Below are positions 1 to 5,230 of a stretch of 11,274 nt of DNA, in pieces. The stretch spans positions 783 through 12,056 of the forward strand of contig DMCZ01000177.1 of assembly GCA_003446655.1 (NCBI GenBank), in the 5' to 3' direction. Under the pieces are notes generated by a model. It saw nothing but the letters and a program-made list of their open reading frames with translations. It was not told the origin of the DNA and searched no databases. The position numbers and the translations under genes are program-made. How positions within the stretch are numbered: the first letter of the stretch is position 1; every line of letters starts with the position of its first letter. Source of the DNA: Thauera sp. GTDB lineage: Bacteria; Pseudomonadota; Gammaproteobacteria; Burkholderiales; Rhodocyclaceae.

Positions 1-232
1 GAGCCGGACAGATCCGGAACGGTAGGGAACAGGGGTCGGATGATCACCGATCGCCCAGGACATGTCAATGCAAAAGCCTTATAAATCAAGACTTCCGAAG
101 TAACCGACGCACGCACGCCGACGCCCATGGGGCCGCGCCGGCACCTGGCTCAAGCCCGGCGCGCCACCAACTCGGCAACGAGGAAGCTATTGACGCCTAC
201 GGAAGATACCCGCTATATTCGCGCGCTCTGTT
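1..232. other. Chromosomal flank left of the tRNA, no gene seen
   Basis: I see no convincing coding frame here. The stretch holds the tRNA promoter (listed separately) and a GC-rich inverted repeat, GCGCCGG at 135-141 with CCGGCGC at 156-162. That repeat has no following T-run, so I do not call it a terminator. Because the att repeat begins only at 262, this DNA belongs to the host and not to the element. Confidence 0.6.
190..219 (+). promoter_or_regulatory. Promoter of the tRNA-Met gene
   Basis: TTGACG (190-195) matches the sigma-70 -35 box at five of six bases, and TATATT (214-219) is a good -10 box, with an 18-bp spacer. Transcription would begin about 7-8 bases past the -10 box, just before the first base of the mature tRNA at 233. 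The promoter is chromosomal and is kept when the element integrates, so the tRNA stays expressed. Confidence 0.75.
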
Positions 233-309
233 GGTGATGTAGCTCAGACGGTTAGAGCGATGGATTCATAACCCATAGGTCGGCGGTTCGATTCCGCCCA
301 TCACCACCA
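233..309 (+). tRNA. tRNA-Met (CAT anticodon), integration target
   Basis: A complete 77-nt cloverleaf with encoded CCA. The acceptor stem GGTGATG (233-239) pairs with CATCACC (299-305). The D-stem is GCTC/GAGC (242-245 with 255-258). The anticodon loop TTCATAA (265-271) carries CAT at 267-269. The T-stem GGCGG/CCGCC (282-286 with 294-298) encloses TTCGATT, followed by discriminator A306 and CCA 307-309. The acceptor stem begins with G and pairs fully, unlike the 1-72 mismatch of bacterial initiators, so I read it as elongator Met; tRNA-Ile2 also has a genomic CAT and is not excluded. The 3' part from 262 is the attachment core and is regenerated exactly by the element. Confidence 0.95.
262..309 (+). 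repeat. attL: 48-bp direct repeat of the tRNA 3' half
   Basis: This 48-bp segment, from inside the anticodon stem to the CCA end, is identical to 9576-9623. One mismatch (A310 against C9624) is followed by ten more identical bases (311-320 against 9625-9634), giving 58 of 59 in all. A tRNA 3'-end duplication flanking a tyrosine integrase gene is the standard footprint of site-specific integration. The crossover itself probably lies near the anticodon loop, but the sequence alone cannot place it. Confidence 0.93.
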
Positions 310-319
310 ACAAATTCAA

Positions 320-345
320 GGGGCTGCAGCGATGCAGCCCCTTTT
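320..345 (+). terminator. Rho-independent terminator supplied by the element for the tRNA
   Basis: A perfect 9-bp stem, GGGGCTGCA (320-328) with TGCAGCCCC (333-341), has a GCGA tetraloop and is followed by TTTT (342-345). It starts 11 bases after the tRNA CCA and lies on the element side of attL. It replaces the original terminator, which integration has displaced to 9641-9667. Confidence 0.9.
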
Positions 346-354
346 CTATTTCAG

Positions 355-399
355 CCGGGCTAGCACCGGGCTAGCACCAGCGCCAAAAACGCTAGCCCG
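355..399. promoter_or_regulatory. Left arm repeats, putative integrase/excisionase sites
   Basis: Two tandem CCGGGCTAGCA units (355-365 and 366-376) are followed by GCCAAAAAC (382-390) and by GCTAGCCCG (391-399), the inverted form of the unit core. The same order of parts occurs at the other end of the element (9426-9495). Tyrosine integrases of the Arm-DNA-binding class use short arm sites flanking the core, so that is the likely role. No binding data can be drawn from sequence. Confidence 0.6.
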
Positions 400-530
400 C
401 GCCGCCTTCTTGCTGGCGCAGATCACCGCCGCCGCACCACTCCAGGCCCATCGAAAACTGCCCGCGCACCCGCTCCGCGACTACCCGCCTCGGGGACGCA
501 GGGGAGAACCCACCGCGCCGCCTGCACAGC
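400..530. other. Non-coding stretch between left arm repeats and operon terminator
   Basis: Open frames cross this stretch on both strands, but none has a ribosome binding site, a recognisable family or a plausible start. With the terminator on its right and the arm repeats on its left, it looks like the element's non-coding left margin. The full 342 bases from 310 to 651 hold only the tRNA terminator, arm repeats, operon terminator and repeat copy A. Confidence 0.5.
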
Positions 531-554
531 AAAAACCCGCCACTCGGACGGGTT
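531..554 (-). terminator. Terminator of the leftward element operon
   Basis: Read on the minus strand, AACCCG-T-CC, loop GAGT, GGCGGGTT forms an 8-bp stem with one bulged T and runs directly into further T residues (531-533). It lies about 100 bases past the last minus-strand gene (stop at 652) and stops element transcription before it reaches the tRNA from the opposite side. Confidence 0.8.
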
Positions 555-599
555 CAGTTTGAATTCATTTTGAGAACGGGGATTTTTTCTCCGCGTGCG

Positions 600-650
600 G
601 AACCGTGCGGTTTCCACGGTCGGCACCTTCCAGACTTTCAGCCCGCCCCC
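600..650. repeat. Imperfect repeat, copy A (palindromic GAACCGTGCGGTTC core)
   Basis: Starts with the near-palindrome GAACCGTGCGGTT (600-612) and runs to a CCCGCCCCC end (642-650). It matches 964-1012 with the first 13 bases identical, then a CCAC block, an ACTTT block and the CCCGCCCCC end shared, with small gaps. On the minus strand each copy lies just after the end of a zinc-finger reading frame. Function unknown: a shared transcript-end structure or the footprint of an old duplication would both fit. Confidence 0.55.
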
Positions 651-651
651 T

Positions 652-909
652 TCACCGTTGAAGCTCGCCAAGCTCTCGCGCCAGCCTGTCGCGCTTGGGC
701 AGCAGGTGCGGCAGTCGGTGCGCGCCCCACGCCGACGGGTGCGCGTTGTGCCGCTCGATCTCAGCTTCTACCCCGGCCAGTGCAGCCCGTAGCCTGTCGA
801 CGGCAGTCTCTTGAGCACGTCGGCAGGGTATGCCGCAGTAACGCCGCTTGCGCCCCTTGCCCGACTGTTTCAGCGGCTTGCCGCAGGTGCGGCAGGTGTC
901 AAGCAGCAC
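652..909 (-). CDS. Small zinc-finger-like protein (85 aa)
   Basis: Starts at GTG 909, with GGAG at 922-919 nine bases upstream. Near the N-terminus lies CRTCG (Cys6, Cys9), then a Lys/Arg-rich stretch, then YCGIPCRR (Cys25, Cys29), a CxxC-x15-CxxxC arrangement that could bind one zinc ion. The remaining roughly 50 residues are charged and helical-looking with Leu/Ala/Glu spacing, possibly a short coiled coil. The basic finger suggests DNA or RNA binding, but I recognise no named family. It is the last gene of the leftward operon before the terminator. The Cys spacing and start signal make it a likely real gene; the role is unknown. Confidence 0.6.
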   Translation of the reverse strand: MLLDTCRTCGKPLKQSGKGRKRRYCGIPCRRAQETAVDRLRAALAGVEAEIERHNAHPSAWGAHRLPHLLPKRDRLARELGELQR

Positions 910-963
910 GGTGAAAAACTCCGGCGATTCGGTCGAAAAAAGCCACGTTTAGGGAAACAGCTT

Positions 964-1012
964 GAACCGTGCGGTTCCCACTTCGGCGCGTTCGGACTTT
1001 TCACCCGCCCCC
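964..1012. repeat. Imperfect repeat, copy B (palindromic GAACCGTGCGGTTC core)
   Basis: The second copy of the element described at 600-650, with the full 14-bp palindrome GAACCGTGCGGTTC at 964-977. On the minus strand it follows the reading frame of the decayed zinc-ribbon gene fragment and precedes the GTG of the small zinc-finger gene. The spacing suggests a gene-plus-repeat unit was duplicated here. Confidence 0.55.
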
Positions 1013-1131
1013 ACCCCGCAGCCCGTCGAGCCGCGCACCCACAATTCCAAGCTGTCGCGCCCACGCCTGCATTGAGCCGCCCTTCAGCCGGTCATGTTCC
1101 GCCCGCAGCAGGGACACAGGAACCACGGTCG
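1003..1131 (-). pseudogene. Decayed, internally deleted copy of the zinc-ribbon gene
   Basis: Bases 1099-1131 match 2297-2329 inside the intact zinc-ribbon gene at 32 of 33 positions, encoding RPWFLCPCCGR. Bases 1092-1108 also match 2079-2095 exactly, encoding LRAEH near that gene's C-terminus. In the intact gene these segments are about 200 bases apart; here they overlap on the shared CCGCCCRCAGC. The two parts are in different frames, so the product is broken. The downstream frame reads on as LRAEHDRLKGG and about 25 further residues to a TGA near 1003. Nothing upstream of 1131 resembles the rest of the gene. Confidence 0.75.
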
Positions 1132-1158
1132 GGACGCGAGATTCTGCGGGAGGGGGGG

Positions 1159-1806
1159 TTAGCGTTCTGAGAGAGTCACGGCTGTGCCGTAGGCCGCGAT
1201 CATCAGCAGGCCATTCGAGCCGGTGGAAAATTCGTTGTATTCGATCCGGGCAGCGATGACGGCGTTCCCGCCAAGCGCATAGGCTTCGGCGCGCAGATCA
1301 TCCATCGCAGCCTGCTTGGCCTCGCGCATAGCCTTCTGCATCGTCCCGCTACGGCCCCCGACGATGTTGCGCACGGACGCCAGGACATCGCGGAACGCAT
1401 TGATGCCCATCACGCACTCTGCGGACACTACATCCAAGGTGTCGACGACGCTGCGGCCCTCGATACTCGGGGCCGTGGTGACGATCACGCGCTTGATTGC
1501 CTCGCGGTCGGCAAACGAAAGCTCGCGATCTTCCGGCTTGTCTTCCGGCGCTTCGAACTCGACGGCGGAGATTGTGACGCCAAGCGGCCCGACTGGCGCG
1601 TCGATGACGATGCGCTTGTTTTCGCGCACCAGAGAAAGCGTCACCTTGTCCGCGCCTGCATCACGCGATGCTGCGATTGCGGACAAAAGCGCCGCATCGG
1701 TGGGCGTCTCGAAGCCGTTGTAAGCGATGATGATATCGCCCGGCACAAGGCCCGCAGCCTGCGCCGCGCCTCGCGGCTCAATGATGTTGATCCTTACACC
1801 CTGCAT
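1159..1806 (-). CDS. PDZ-YbjQ (UPF0145) fusion protein, 215 aa
   Basis: Residues 3-80 form a PDZ-like domain, with the hallmark pattern AAGLVPGDIIIAYNG at 17-31. Residues 107-212 match the YbjQ/UPF0145 putative heavy-metal-binding family: VIVTTAPSIEGR, the MGIN-FRD stretch (133-140), IVGGRSG (148-154), a charged helix, and LGGNAVIAARIEYN. E. coli YbjQ is a stand-alone protein of about 107 residues, so the PDZ half is an addition. There is no signal peptide or membrane segment, so it should be cytosolic, unusual for a bacterial PDZ protein. I chose ATG 1806 because GAGG lies six bases upstream and the PDZ begins there; the frame stays open to ATG 2025, but those 73 residues look non-coding. 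Domain identities are confident; the role in the element is unknown. Confidence 0.88.
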   Translation of the reverse strand: MQGVRINIIEPRGAAQAAGLVPGDIIIAYNGFETPTDAALLSAIAASRDAGADKVTLSLVRENKRIVIDAPVGPLGVTISAVEFEAPEDKPEDRELSFADREAIKRVIVTTAPSIEGRSVVDTLDVVSAECVMGINAFRDVLASVRNIVGGRSGTMQKAMREAKQAAMDDLRAEAYALGGNAVIAARIEYNEFSTGSNGLLMIAAYGTAVTLSER

Positions 1807-1814
1807 TATCCGCC

Positions 1815-1901
1815 TCAGTTTGTAATGTACTTGCGAGGCGGGGCTTCGGTCGTGCGTAGTTCTTCGATGCGCCGGTAGAAGTCCCGCTCCGCTTGCGACA
1901 T
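1815..1901 (-). CDS. Very small protein (28 aa), unknown
   Basis: ATG 1901 to TGA 1815 gives MSQAERDFYRRIEELR and twelve more residues, charged and probably helical. It ends nine bases before the ATG of the PDZ-YbjQ gene, so its stop sits within that gene's ribosome binding region, a layout typical of translational coupling. No clear ribosome binding site precedes it, but a preceding frame ends at a TAG (1909-1907) five bases upstream of its ATG. It matches no family I know. A residual C-terminal fragment of a larger gene is an alternative. Confidence 0.35.
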   Translation of the reverse strand: MSQAERDFYRRIEELRTTEAPPRKYITN

Positions 1902-2029
1902 TATCACTACGGGGGGTTTCGCGGGCCAAGCTCGGGAAACTGCATCTGCCAGCCGTGTAGATCAAAGGCGCGGCCCACTGAATGCCGGTGATCGTTGCCG
2001 TTGTGGTTGCGTGTCGCAGCCTCATTTGC

Positions 2030-2605
2030 TTACCTCATATCTGCGCGCAATTGCACGAAACAGCCTGCCACGCGCCGCTCATGTTCCGCCCGCAGCCGCC
2101 AGAAGGTGCGCCAGTGCATCCCCTTCGGCTTGCCGCCTTCGCCGTTCAGGATGCCGGGTTCCCACCCTAGCCTCGCCCGGATCGCATCGGCCCGCCTGAT
2201 TGCGCGGTCGGCGTCCGTCTCGCTCTGCACCTCATAGGCCAGCCGGTAGCAGCGCCGACAGGCGAACGCCGCGCCGCCGTACAGGATCGCCACGCGCCGC
2301 CCACAGCAGGGACACAGGAACCACGGTCGAGCGCCGCCGTAGTTGCATCCGGTGCGGGTCAGCATCACCGGATAGTCGTAGTCCTTCCGCTCGCCGTTGC
2401 TCGTCGCGGTGTAGCGCAGTCTGATAGATGCCTCGCTCGCCTCGATATTGATTTCCGCCACCTTGGCCCCGCGCCGATACCAGCACCACCCGCCGCGCCA
2501 TCCCGTACTCAGCGCCCCCGCACGATGCAGCGCCCGCACGTCGAGCCGCCGATAGTGCGCGGTCACGTCACGCCCACCGCGCCGCCCGCTACCAAATCCG
2601 CCCAT
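2030..2605 (-). CDS. Zinc-ribbon protein of integrative elements (191 aa), uncharacterised
   Basis: Starts at ATG 2605 with GAGGG five bases upstream. The N-terminus is MGGFGSGRRGG, a glycine/arginine leader typical of this uncharacterised family of element-borne proteins. A beta-rich middle part follows. Residues 96-124 hold a CxxC-x14-CxxC zinc ribbon (Cys98, Cys101, Cys116, Cys119) with CGRRVAILYGG and CRRCYRLAY. A basic helical tail has ARLGWEPGILNG and KPKGMHWRTF. A zinc ribbon with a basic tail suggests nucleic-acid binding, which is inference. A second, broken copy of part of this gene lies at 1003-1131. After its TAA stop the same frame stays open for 40 more codons. Confidence 0.85.
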   Translation of the reverse strand: MGGFGSGRRGGRDVTAHYRRLDVRALHRAGALSTGWRGGWCWYRRGAKVAEINIEASEASIRLRYTATSNGERKDYDYPVMLTRTGCNYGGARPWFLCPCCGRRVAILYGGAAFACRRCYRLAYEVQSETDADRAIRRADAIRARLGWEPGILNGEGGKPKGMHWRTFWRLRAEHERRVAGCFVQLRADMR

Positions 2606-2707
2606 TGCGCCCTCGCAGATTTACCGAAAACATCAGGCAGCTTGAACGCTTGGAGACTGCCCAAAATCGCCCGCATCCCGCGCCAGCAAAGGGACTCAGC
2701 CGCTTTC

Positions 2708-2733
2708 CACGATGTACGTTTTTCCGCATCGTG
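2708..2733 (-). promoter_or_regulatory. Hairpin directly after the Cys-rich gene
   Basis: CACGATG (2708-2714) and CATCGTG (2727-2733) form a perfect 7-bp stem over a 12-base loop, adjoining the TGA stop at 2736-2734. Read leftward it lacks a T-run, so it is not a standard terminator. It could stabilise the upstream transcript end or mark the border between the replication block and the accessory genes in the 128-base gap (2606-2733), which otherwise shows nothing I can support. Confidence 0.4.
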
Positions 2734-3270
2734 TCAGCCCTCGTGCGGCAGGTAGCTGGCGCAGCTCTCGCCCTGGTCGGCAGGCAGCTTGCGCAGCGGG
2801 TGATGCAGTCCATACGCGCCAGGAAGATCGTCACGCCCGCCGCCGCAGTAGCCCGCCGACAGGCCGGGTCGCTTCAGGTGCCGACACGTCGAGCAGCCCC
2901 GCGCCGCGTGTTCCGTGCGTACCGAGGTGCGTACCGGCGTGCGTACTTCGGGCAGCGGTTCAGCCGCCACAGCCCCAGGGTGTGCGGCCAGCACCTCATC
3001 ATGATCGGCGGCTGGCGAGAACCACGATTCCACCGCCTCGCGGTCGGTGAAATGGATCAGCCAACGGGTTGCCCGGATCGGCGGTGCGGTGTCGGTCGGC
3101 AGCGTTTCGCCGGAATCGCTCTCGCCTTTGTCTTTTTCTGCCGTTCCAGCCGTTCCAGCCGTTCCGGCCAGTGTTTGCAAGGGATTCGCTGGAACGTCTG
3201 CCGGAACGTCTGCCGTTCCAGCCGTTCCAGCGGCCCGTTCCAGTCTGGCGAGCAGATCATCAAGCCCCAT
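2734..3270 (-). CDS. Cys-rich protein of the primase/helicase operon (178 aa), uncharacterised
   Basis: ATG 3270 overlaps the stop of the DUF927 gene by 11 bases, so the two are probably translationally coupled. The N-terminal third is low-complexity (GTAGTADVPADVP and AGTAGTAGTAE). The middle, RWLIHFTDREAVESWFSP (69-86), and the C-terminal Cys/His region (GCSTCRHLKRPGLSAGYCGG, then GLHHPLRKLPADQGESC) resemble a protein commonly found beside primase-helicase genes in integrative elements. Cys126, Cys129, Cys142 and Cys170 could bind zinc. VRTPVRTSVRT (109-119) is a third repeat. The position suggests a replication accessory protein; no function is established. Confidence 0.75.
   Translation of the reverse strand: MGLDDLLARLERAAGTAGTADVPADVPANPLQTLAGTAGTAGTAEKDKGESDSGETLPTDTAPPIRATRWLIHFTDREAVESWFSPAADHDEVLAAHPGAVAAEPLPEVRTPVRTSVRTEHAARGCSTCRHLKRPGLSAGYCGGGRDDLPGAYGLHHPLRKLPADQGESCASYLPHEG
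2915..2946. repeat. Three 12-bp tandem repeats (GTGCGTAC)
   Basis: GTGCGTAC occurs at 2915-2922, 2927-2934 and 2939-2946 with exact 12-base spacing, inside the Cys-rich gene, where it encodes the VRTPVRTSVRT stretch. The regular spacing is iteron-like, but 12 is a multiple of three and a repeated peptide would give the same picture. Confidence 0.6.
3140..3243. repeat. GGAACG/CGTTCC repeat cluster 1 (8 copies, both orientations)
   Basis: CGTTCC occurs at 3142-3147, 3151-3156, 3160-3165, 3214-3219, 3223-3228 and 3236-3241; the inverse GGAACG occurs at 3191-3196 and 3203-3208. Neighbouring copies are mostly 9 bases apart. In the Cys-rich gene one orientation encodes Gly-Thr-Ala and the other Asp-Val-Pro, so the DNA motif is conserved while the peptide differs. 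Similar copies lie in cluster 2. Confidence 0.75.
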
Positions 3271-5230
3271 TGCCCACCCCATGCAGTGCGTCGGCACGGA
3301 CGGGATAGACGCGCACCTTGCGCCCGCCGACGTTCTCGGTTTTCGAGCGTTCGCCCGTCGCGCTCGCCTTGGGGATCACGCCCGCCGACTCCAACACGTC
3401 GAGCGCCGCCTTGAAGTCAAAGCCCTTCAGCGCCTCGCGTAGCCCGTCCGCGTTGAACAGGTACTGCCGCCCGCCCGCGTCGTCAGGCTTCCACCAGCCC
3501 GCCCGGTCGCGGATCGCCGCGCCGTCTGCCGTCCAGTCGGAGAACCGGCTATCCCCATGCCGTTCGAGGAACCCGGCCAGCTTGTCGAGGATTTGCCGCC
3601 GCTCGTCGTTACCGCCGCCGCGCATGGATCGCCACGCCTGGAACCCGATCACCGCAGCGTCAAGTGCCGCACCTTCCGGCCAGCCGGTAATGCCGTACTC
3701 AGTCGCCAACTCGCCCGCCAGCGCCAGCAGCGCAAAGCGGGATGCCGCGCGCTTGTCTTGCCCTTCCGCTTTTGCCGGGTTGAAGTCAGGCAGCGCCTTG
3801 ATGAGTTCGAGCCGTGTTGCCATGTCGCGCTCATCGTGCGTCAGTCGTTCGAGGAACGCCCGCCCGGCCCGGCCATGCTGTTGAGTCGCCGCCCGTTTGA
3901 TCGCATCCGACAGCGCGGTACCGCTCGCCATGCCGTGAAGCTCATCGAAGCAGCCGAAGCGCCTGGACGCAGGGATGTCGAGCAGCCGCACAGCCTGCCC
4001 GGCCTTCGTGCGCTGCCCGCCTTCCATCATCGTCGTGCCGATGGTGCGCTCGCCCGTCGAAACGATGAACGCTTGCCAGCGGGTCACGGATCGCGCCGCG
4101 CCCGTTCGGCTCGCCCGTTGCTTCCCGCGCCCGTTGCCCAGGGAATAGACGATTGCGCCCACCTCACGCGGGTCGCATTCGCTGATCTCGTCCAGCGCCA
4201 GCAGGCAGTCATTGAACAGCGCCGCCGCGCCCTCCATGCCGTTTGCGGTCGCCCGCCAGCTCCGCCGATACCCAGGCCCGCCCCACACGGAACACGCGGC
4301 CTCAAGAATCGTCGTTTTGCCGGTCGAGGAATCGCCCACAAAATGCAGCCCACCGCCCTCGGTGTTGGTGCGCTTGAGCAGCGGCCCCGCGAATGCGGCG
4401 GACAGCGCCAGCAGGAACAGGGGATTCGCCACCGCCCGCGCAGCAATCTCGGCCTGCCATCCGTCGAGCGTTCCGGCCTGCCCATGCTCGTCGTGCGAGC
4501 GTTCGCCGCTCTGGAAGATCACGCCCGCCGCGTTCGGCCCGATCACCGCATCAGGCAGCACGAACACGTTGCCGCACCACCCGACTTGTAGCGCGCACCG
4601 GATGCGCTTTTTCGGCGTGCGCTCTTGCAGGTAGCGCGCTAGGTTCTGGCGTGCAAACGGATCAAGTTCCAGCCCCATCGCCAGCAGTTCGCCGCGCAGG
4701 TCGGAACCGTCGCCCTTCAGCAGTTCCATCGGCATCGCCCACGAACGCCAGCGGCCCGCCGTGTTCTTGAAGCGCAGCAGCCGCCCGAAATTGTTTTCTC
4801 CGCCGTCGAACGTCTGCGCCTCGATATGCAGCGGCCCGCACACCCAGGAATCGACGGGAACCGGCATTTCCTCCTTCTTCGGCTTGCTCATGCCGTGCAG
4901 CCACACGCCCGGCCTCAGCTTCCGCCCGGTGTCGAGCACCGTCCAGCCGTCATACACCTTGAAGCATGGGCGTTCATCCTCTGGCACGGACGGAACCACC
5001 TTTTCCTCGGTGTCGCCGCCATCGCCAGCGGTCGCGGCCTCGATCAGTTCGGCCAGCATCGGAACGTCTGGAACGCCTGCCCTTCCGCCTGCCGTTCCGC
5101 TGGAACCCGCGCCGTTATTGGGCGGAACGTCTGGAACGTCTGGAACGTCGCCAAACGAATGAAGGGAAGCGCAATCGGCCTCAACGCCGGAAAGATCAGG
5201 GGTCGCGGTGTCGAGCAGGTCATTCGCCAT
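3260..5230 (-). CDS. DUF927 P-loop ATPase/helicase (replication)
   Basis: A 656-aa protein with a disordered N-terminus (residues 1-80, including DVPDVPDVPP and SGTAGG). DUF927 follows from about residue 90. The ATPase core has Walker A GDSSTGKTT (299-307), Walker B LLALDE (343-348) and a sensor-like VSTGE (390-394). The C-terminus has WWKPDD and YLFNADGLREALKG, a winged-helix-like end common in this family. DUF927 proteins act with Toprim primases as replicative helicases of phages, satellites and integrative elements, which fits the preceding gene. ATG 5230 overlaps the Toprim stop by 11 bases. The full length and intact motifs suggest it is active. Confidence 0.92.
   Translation of the reverse strand: MANDLLDTATPDLSGVEADCASLHSFGDVPDVPDVPPNNGAGSSGTAGGRAGVPDVPMLAELIEAATAGDGGDTEEKVVPSVPEDERPCFKVYDGWTVLDTGRKLRPGVWLHGMSKPKKEEMPVPVDSWVCGPLHIEAQTFDGGENNFGRLLRFKNTAGRWRSWAMPMELLKGDGSDLRGELLAMGLELDPFARQNLARYLQERTPKKRIRCALQVGWCGNVFVLPDAVIGPNAAGVIFQSGERSHDEHGQAGTLDGWQAEIAARAVANPLFLLALSAAFAGPLLKRTNTEGGGLHFVGDSSTGKTTILEAACSVWGGPGYRRSWRATANGMEGAAALFNDCLLALDEISECDPREVGAIVYSLGNGRGKQRASRTGAARSVTRWQAFIVSTGERTIGTTMMEGGQRTKAGQAVRLLDIPASRRFGCFDELHGMASGTALSDAIKRAATQQHGRAGRAFLERLTHDERDMATRLELIKALPDFNPAKAEGQDKRAASRFALLALAGELATEYGITGWPEGAALDAAVIGFQAWRSMRGGGNDERRQILDKLAGFLERHGDSRFSDWTADGAAIRDRAGWWKPDDAGGRQYLFNADGLREALKGFDFKAALDVLESAGVIPKASATGERSKTENVGGRKVRVYPVRADALHGVGNGA
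5061..5149. repeat. GGAACG/CGTTCC repeat cluster 2 (6 copies, both orientations)
   Basis: GGAACG occurs at 5061-5066, 5070-5075, 5124-5129, 5133-5138 and 5142-5147; CGTTCC occurs at 5093-5098. The last three are 9 bases apart and encode the DVPDVPDVP stretch of the DUF927 protein, while another copy in the same orientation encodes Val-Pro-Asp-Val-Pro further in. The oppositely oriented copy falls in the SGTAGG stretch. The clusters lie near the 5' ends of two consecutive replication genes. Confidence 0.72.

Noticed and set aside
135..162. Terminator in the left flank
   Set aside because: The 7-bp stem has no following T-run and no clear upstream gene in the window.
423..671. 82-codon minus-strand frame after the small zinc-finger gene
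   Set aside because: It starts with TTG inside the previous gene, has no family resemblance, and runs through the operon terminator and repeat copy A.
600..1012. Possible group II intron domain V from the GAACCG...CGGTTC dyads
   Set aside because: The stem and bulge arrangement of domain V cannot be formed in copy B, and there is no intron-encoded protein nearby.
1807..2025. Extension of the PDZ-YbjQ protein to ATG 2025 (73 more residues)
   Set aside because: The added residues look non-coding, cover another small frame, and ATG 1806 has its own good ribosome binding site at the PDZ border.
3140..3243. CRISPR array from the GGAACG repeats
   Set aside because: Units are 9 bases in mixed orientation with no spacers of constant length and no cas genes; they lie within a coding frame.
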